In this document: positions 59,905 to 64,000 of the stretch, piece after piece
How the letters are laid out: each line of letters opens with the position of its first letter
How positions within the stretch are numbered: position 1 is the stretch's first letter
Origin: Oscillospiraceae bacterium
Lineage (GTDB): Bacteria; Bacillota; Clostridia; Oscillospirales; Acutalibacteraceae
Direction: 5' to 3'
NCBI GenBank assembly: GCA_015065975.1
Contig: SVPG01000005.1
Coordinates: 30,104 to 94,103 of the forward strand
DNA: 64,000 bases
Made by a program: the position numbers and the translations under genes
Notes under the pieces: generated by a model
What the model saw: the letters and a program-made list of their open reading frames with translations, nothing else
The model's database searches: none
Told to the model about the DNA's origin: nothing

Positions 59905-61367
59905 GTCACGCCCGCACGGGCGTGTGAGTTGAAATATCCCACTCGGACGGGAAAACAACATTAACCGTGTCACGCCCGCACGGGCGTGTGAGTTGAAATT
60001 GTTGTCAGAAAGAAAGTAAAAAGGAGATAAAACGTCACGCCCGCATGGGCGTGTGAGTTGAAATTTATAGATATTTCCCAAGTTTCCCCGTTGCCGAGTC
60101 ACGCCCGCATGGGCGTGTGAGTTGAAATGCCCCCTCGCCCCGCTGCCACATCTGATCCCCTCGGGTCACGCCCGCATGGGCGTGTGAGTTGAAATCGAAA
60201 ACAAGCGACGGAGGGGTGAGATCAGAACGTCACGCCCGCATGGGCGTGTGAGTTGAAATTCGCTACCCGTACGGCAGCGGCGGCACGGGCAGCGTCACGC
60301 CCGCATGGGCGTGTGAGTTGAAATATCCTTGACAAATGCCATAGAAAAACCGCCCTGAGTCACGCCCGCATGGGCGTGTGAGTTGAAATTTTCGGCTCGT
60401 GACAATGCGTCGTAATTCATTCAAGTCACGCCCGCATGGGCGTGTGAGTTGAAATTCGGGATACGTCCACTGAAAACGGCAGTCGGCGCAGTCACGCCCG
60501 CATGGGCGTGTGAGTTGAAATCGTTCCCTCGCTGCGCTCGGTCGCGGCTCTCGGGTCACGCCCGCATGGGCGTGTGAGTTGAAATAACAGGGAGGAGGTG
60601 ATAAGAACGGAAGATTTAGAGTCACGCCCGCATGGGCGTGTGAGTTGAAATGACAAAACGCTGACAAAACAGGGATTTGCCGCCGAGTCACGCCCGCATG
60701 GGCGTGTGAGTTGAAATTTCGGGCAAGGTTACAGCTCGAAGAATAGGAGGTGTCACGCCCGCACGGGCGTGTGAGTTGAAATTTCGTGCCTGATATGGAA
60801 TTTCCACAGTCTGAACGTCACGCCCGCACGGGCGTGTGAGTTGAAATTATATCTCGACCACCCCTTAGGTTTAGGCTCAAAGTCACGCCCGCACGGGCGT
60901 GTGAGTTGAAATGCTACAGTAACATTTTATCACACAACTCATAAAAGTCACGCCCGCACGGGCGTGTGAGTTGAAATCTCAAACGCCTTTAATCTTAGAG
61001 GCGATCATATCGTCACGCCCGCACGGGCGTGTGAGTTGAAATTTTTTCGTATTTCTTCACCGCTTCACCCTCTTTCGGTCACGCCCGCACGGGCGTGTGA
61101 GTTGAAATTGACATAAGCACCTGTGATCAAATCGCTGATCGGTCACGCCCGCACGGGCGTGTGAGTTGAAATTTTATCGACCTTGCAAATCGTACCGGGT
61201 TCAACGTCACGCCCGCACGGGCGTGTGAGTTGAAATTCTATCTGCCTTCTGGCGAGTACACTTTCAAGGAAATGTCGCACCCGTACGGGTGTGTGAGTTG
61301 AAATATTTCAGGGTTTGGCTCATCATGGAGCAGTTGTGTCATTTTGTGCTGGAATGTGAGTTGAAAC
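59905..61367 (+). CRISPR. Type I-C CRISPR array, 22 clear repeats plus decayed ones
   Basis: Repeat unit of 31 nt: GTCACGCCCGCAYGGG, then CGTGTGAGTTGAAAT. Spacers are 32-37 nt. Repeat starts: 59905, 59969, 60034, 60098, 60165, 60229, 60294, 60359, 60425, 60491, 60555, 60621, 60687, 60752, 60817, 60882, 60947, 61012, 61078, 61142, 61206, 61274. Repeats 1-2 and 14-21 have loop GCAC; 3-13 have GCAT. Repeat 22 has compensating stem changes. A 23rd (about 61337-61367) keeps only the 3' handle, and a relic ends near 61430. The 7-bp stem CACGCCC/GGGCGTG fits Cas5c processing. Transcription runs away from cas2. Confidence 0.97.
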
Positions 61368-61529
61368 GATAGTATTAGAAACAACTGTCAGACACTTAAA
61401 AGAGTATCTCTAACGGGTGTGAACCGAAAAGGAGAGATAAAAGGCTATAACCGACGCACATGAAATGCAAAGCAGCGATCAAAGAGGCTTGCCCGATATT
61501 TTATCGGAGATGTTTATAATACGCTTGCC
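61368..61529. other. Array-distal region, repeat relic, no gene
   Basis: The stretch ACGGGTGTGAACCGAAAA near 61413-61430 keeps parts of a repeat one array period (about 64 nt) beyond repeat 23, so it looks like a further decayed repeat. Nothing else is recognised here. Confidence 0.4.
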
Positions 61530-61799
61530 TTATTTTTGGGCAAGCTCTGCAAATTGCGCGGCACCGCCAAAAGGTCTGGTGATGCAGGTCACAACGCAAT
61601 CTGATTGAGCAATCATCCATTTATTTCTCCAAATAATTGCATAACGCTTTGGCACGGCTTCGATACCCTCCGGAAGGACGGTGTCGGAGCCGTATTTTTC
61701 TGCCGCTTGCTCTGTCGGCATATATGCAAGGACGACTCTTACCGTGATATGTCCATAAATTTTCCGAAGCTCACACAGTACACTGTATGCCGCCATCAA
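61530..61799 (-). pseudogene. Remnant of a SLOG/DUF1273 (YpsA-like) gene
   Basis: Eighty-nine residues resembling the C-terminal half of DUF1273/SLOG proteins: VRVVLAYMPTEQAAEKYGSD, VPKRYAIIWRNKWMI, and FGGAAQFAELA. The N-terminal nucleotide-binding half is missing, and the sequence ends in AELAQK shortly before the expected end. No ribosome site precedes the first ATG. It meets an HTH remnant of the opposite strand at about 61790, so this is decayed DNA rather than a working gene. Confidence 0.6.
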
Positions 61800-61939
61800 G
61801 CATAAAGAACATCATCTATGGTAAGAGTCAGAACCCTAAATTGCTCACGATAAAAATGATCTGTGACGGACTCGGAATAACTCTCGGCGAGTTCTTTTCG
61901 ACTCCCGAATTTGACTCTCTTGAACAGGAAATAAAGTGA
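61787..61939 (+). pseudogene. Remnant of an XRE-family HTH gene
   Basis: Fifty codons ending in TGA at 61937-61939, reading PPSSIKNIIYGKSQNP, LLTIKMICDGLGITLGEFF and SLEQEIK. This is the second half of a common Clostridia XRE protein (recognition helix and C-terminal helices). The first ~30 residues are absent, and no ribosome site is present. Confidence 0.65.
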
Positions 61940-61945
61940 AAACAA

Positions 61946-61976
61946 AAGCGATGCAGATTACGCGTTTGCATCGCTT
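61946..61976. terminator. Terminator after the HTH remnant
   Basis: AAGCGATGCA and TGCATCGCTT pair perfectly around an 11-nt loop, followed by a T-containing stretch. Confidence 0.65.
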
Positions 61977-62044
61977 CTGTCAATTTTGAAAATAGCCTTT
62001 TTCATACCAGCAGTTACAAAAGGTTTACGAAACGCCCGGTCCGA

Positions 62045-62072
62045 TTGACAAACCCCTCGCGTGCGATATAAT
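62045..62072 (+). promoter_or_regulatory. Promoter of the YwaF-like gene
   Basis: TTGACA at 62045-62050, 16-nt spacer, TATAAT at 62067-62072, 39 nt before the ATG at 62111. Confidence 0.75.
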
Positions 62073-62110
62073 CGAATTGAGAAAAGAATGTCGGAAAGAG
62101 GGTTATATAA

Positions 62111-62926
62111 ATGGGATTTTTTGAAAAGATAATCTGTTTTCTGCAGGGTGAAATGGAAACACCCCAGCTCTTCGGTTGGTTTCATATAATGTGGCTTGCG
62201 ATAACGGCGCTGGCGGTTTTCCTTCTGTGCCGTTTCGCAAAAGATGCCGAGGGCAGGAATCTTGACGGGATACTGCGCGGCTTTGCGATATTGTGCATCG
62301 TGCTTGAGGTGTATAAACAGATAGTATACAGCTTCGATTATAACGCCGCTGCGGGCGTCGGAAGCTGGGATTTTGAGTGGTATGCGTTCCCGTTCCAGTT
62401 CTGCTCGACGCCGATGTACGCCGCGCTCGCCGCAAGCTTCATGAAGGAGGGCAGGGTCAAAAACGCACTGCTTTCATATCTTGCGACCTTCGGTATGCTC
62501 GCGGGAATTCTCGTAATGTTTTATCCTGCGTCCGTGTTCATCGGCATGATCGGCATAAATATCCAGACGATGGTGCATCACGGCGGTCAGCTCGCTATCG
62601 GTCTGTATCTTCTCATATGCAGAAAGATAAAGCTCGAATGGCGCTCGATGCTGGGTGCGAGCGCGGTTTTCCTCGTCATGATCGCAATTGCCGAGCTTCT
62701 CAATCTGTGGGCGGAGCTGTCGGGACTCGAAGAGACCTTCAATATGTTCTTCATCAGATACGGCGAGCCCGCAACCCTTCCCGTTTACGAAATGCTCTAT
62801 CCCGGCGTGCTGAGCTATCCCGTTTTCCTGCTCGCCTATATCGTACCCTTCGTCGCGGCGTCGTGCGGCATATTCGCACTTCGCAAAGCATTTGATAAAA
62901 CAAAGACGGCAGAGGCTGCCGTGTAA
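62111..62926 (+). CDS. YwaF-family membrane protein
   Basis: A 271-residue polytopic protein with about seven transmembrane helices and the family features LFGWFHIMWLAITAL, PFQFCSTPMYAALAASF and MVHHGGQLAIGLYL. YwaF/TIGR02206 proteins are of unknown function. It is monocistronic, with its own promoter upstream and a shared terminator after it. GAAAGAG precedes the ATG. Confidence 0.8.
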   Translation: MGFFEKIICFLQGEMETPQLFGWFHIMWLAITALAVFLLCRFAKDAEGRNLDGILRGFAILCIVLEVYKQIVYSFDYNAAAGVGSWDFEWYAFPFQFCSTPMYAALAASFMKEGRVKNALLSYLATFGMLAGILVMFYPASVFIGMIGINIQTMVHHGGQLAIGLYLLICRKIKLEWRSMLGASAVFLVMIAIAELLNLWAELSGLEETFNMFFIRYGEPATLPVYEMLYPGVLSYPVFLLAYIVPFVAASCGIFALRKAFDKTKTAEAAV

Positions 62927-62930
62927 AACA

Positions 62931-62962
62931 AAAAGCTCTCACCGATTCGGTGAGAGCTTTTT
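62931..62962. terminator. Bidirectional terminator
   Basis: GCTCTCACCG and CGGTGAGAGC around ATT with A and T flanks, between convergent ywaF-like and azlD genes. The stem is the same as at 24938-24970. Confidence 0.82.
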
Positions 62963-63268
62963 CTATATCAGGAAAAATTCGGATATGAGGACAACGGCAA
63001 AACAGGCGACCGCGACTTTGAAAAGGTCGGCGCCGAGCCACGCGGCGGCAATTCCGACGGCGAGTGCGATAAGTCCCGCGACAGGGGTCTGGGTTGCTTC
63101 GATGATGGCGGGGAAGGTCATAACGGCAAGGGTAACATAGGGCACGTAATAAAGGAACGAGCGGATAAATTTATTTTCGATCTTTTCCTTTATCAGAGTG
63201 AGTGGTGCAACACGGATCAGAAATGTCACAGCCGCCATTATAAGAATATAAATATATGTTTTTCCCAT
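62963..63268 (-). CDS. azlD: Branched-chain amino acid transport protein AzlD
   Basis: A 101-residue protein with four predicted transmembrane helices: YIYILIMAAVTFLIRVAPL, then IRSFLYYVPYVTLAVMTFPAI and GLIALAVGIAAAWLGADLFKV. It is the small partner of AzlC in an exporter of branched-chain amino acids or their analogues. Its start overlaps the azlC stop in TAATG, the usual coupled layout. Confidence 0.88.
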   Translation of the reverse strand: MGKTYIYILIMAAVTFLIRVAPLTLIKEKIENKFIRSFLYYVPYVTLAVMTFPAIIEATQTPVAGLIALAVGIAAAWLGADLFKVAVACFAVVLISEFFLI

Positions 63269-63992
63269 TATTGTCCGGCCTCCTCGGTTTCATCGTGGGG
63301 GAACAGGATCGCCGCACCTGCGGAGATTAAAACTGTAAGGATTATGGTGCGTGTACCTTCGGAAAGCTCGCGGATATAGGGGAGATGTCCCGCGGCGAAG
63401 CTTGCGGCAAAGCACAGCACGATCAGTACCGCAACAATACGGTCTTTCTTTGCAGGCGGAATGATGATTGCAAGGAACATTCCGTAAAGAGAAACGCTCA
63501 GTGCGCTGACAAGGCGAACGGGAAGAAGATTTCCCGCAACGGCTCCGAGTGCGGTGCCGAATGCCCAGCAGGGGGAAGCAAACAGAACAGCGCCGAGAGT
63601 GTACAGAGGGTCTATGTACCCGGGACGAGCCATTGAAATGCCGAACAGCTCGTCGGTGAGAAAGAAGCCGAGAAAAAGTCGGTGAGAAAAGGGAGAATCG
63701 GGTTTTATGCGCTGGCTCATCGAACAGCTCATAAGAAGATAACGGGCATTTGCAATGAGGGTTATTGCGGCAATCTCAAGAAAGCTCGCGCCGGCACCGA
63801 TGAGAGTAAAGCCTGCATATTCGCCTGCCGAAGCGTGGCAGAGAATGCTTGCAAGAAAACCCTGAAAGGGTGAAAGCCCCGCGTTTTTTGCCGCTATTCC
63901 AAGGGAGAAGGCAACCGCAAAATACCCGAGCCCGATAGGAATGCCTGCGATAAAACCTTCGGTAAATATCTGTTTTTTGCTTTACAGGTCAT
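63268..63992 (-). pseudogene. azlC: azlC with a broken reading frame near its start
   Basis: Translated on the minus strand, the main frame reads KQIFTEGFIAGIPIGLGYF, LASILCHASAGEYAGF, NARYLLMSCSMSQ, then AzlC-like sequence to DETEEAGQ: the large permease of the AzlCD exporter, with about six to seven helices. Upstream of KQIFTEG the frame hits TAA. The likely start, ATG 63992 (MTCKAK), is in another frame, and a run of six A (63978-63973 on the minus strand) separates them; seven A would restore one frame. Within the intact frame the first ATG is only at 63732. It may be a true mutation, slippage control or a base-calling error. The window ends 8 nt upstream. Confidence 0.7.
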
Positions 63993-64000
63993 AAAAATTA

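Noticed and set aside
60522..60554. Spacer 10 contains CTCGCTGCGCTCGGTCG, which also occurs near ColE1/pUC origins
   Set aside because: The match is short, GC-rich and largely palindromic, so it is common by chance; it does not identify the spacer target or show vector contamination.
59851..60691. Minus-strand frames in the CRISPR array (FNSHAHAGVT and QLTRPCGRD repeats)
   Set aside because: They are translations of the CRISPR repeat, a well-known source of false proteins.

Overview
The window reads as chromosomal DNA of a spore-forming, Gram-positive gut-type anaerobe of the Clostridia (Oscillospirales/Ruminococcaceae-like; the rank is inferred). Support comes from the spoIIGA-sigE pair, several sortase-anchored surface proteins, AGGAGG-type ribosome binding sites, many 4Fe-4S membrane proteins and a type I-C CRISPR-Cas locus. 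Coding is dense on both strands, with short operons separated by strong hairpin terminators.

Layout. 1-7.7 kb: a partial DAHP synthase-like gene that lacks key catalytic residues, a HAD nucleotidase, a lipoprotein, galE, a MATE exporter, the sporulation pair spoIIGA-sigE (no sigG follows), and a zinc-ribbon membrane protein. 7.8-10 kb: an Lsa/CplR-like ABC-F ribosome protection gene behind a leader with a tiny peptide and a terminator, then a cysteine-cluster protein. 10.1-13.9 kb: the glycolytic operon pgk-tpiA-gpmI. 13.9-24.9 kb: an accessory, visibly more AT-rich stretch with a rhomboid protease, a CPBP protease, five HTH regulators (three membrane-anchored), hydrolases, a NapH-like ferredoxin, a DUF4241-DUF2185 immunity-like protein and small enzymes. 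It is punctuated by three near-identical terminator-plus-promoter modules.

25-39 kb: a cell-surface island of two divergent operons. The minus-strand operon encodes two SipW-type signal peptidases, three TasA/camelysin-like exported proteins and a BspA-like repeat protein with a Pro/Thr tail. The plus-strand operon encodes a fibro-slime adhesin, two pilin-like proteins, two class B sortases, and a signal-peptidase-like protein whose catalytic lysine position is glycine. 39-53 kb: a Tet(M)-like translational GTPase fused to a C-terminal NYN nuclease domain, a PadR-controlled 4Fe-4S operon with two perfect operator dyads, two phytoene-desaturase-like oxidoreductases, a flavin/2Fe-2S reductase fused to a membrane domain, an alpha/beta hydrolase, a DUF1349 protein and an EAL phosphodiesterase.

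53.2-61.4 kb: a type I-C CRISPR-Cas system, cas3-cas5c-cas8c-cas7c-cas4-cas2, then an array of 22 clear repeats plus decayed ones. cas1 is missing. The cas4 reading frame ends in what looks like the last ~22 residues of Cas1, so one in-frame deletion appears to have removed the Cas4 cysteine cluster and nearly all of cas1. Interference (with a likely internal Cas11c start) looks intact while spacer acquisition looks dead. 61.5-64 kb: two truncated gene remnants head to head, a YwaF-like membrane protein, azlD, and an azlC with a disrupted reading frame at the window edge.

All function calls come from reading motifs by eye; no database search was run.
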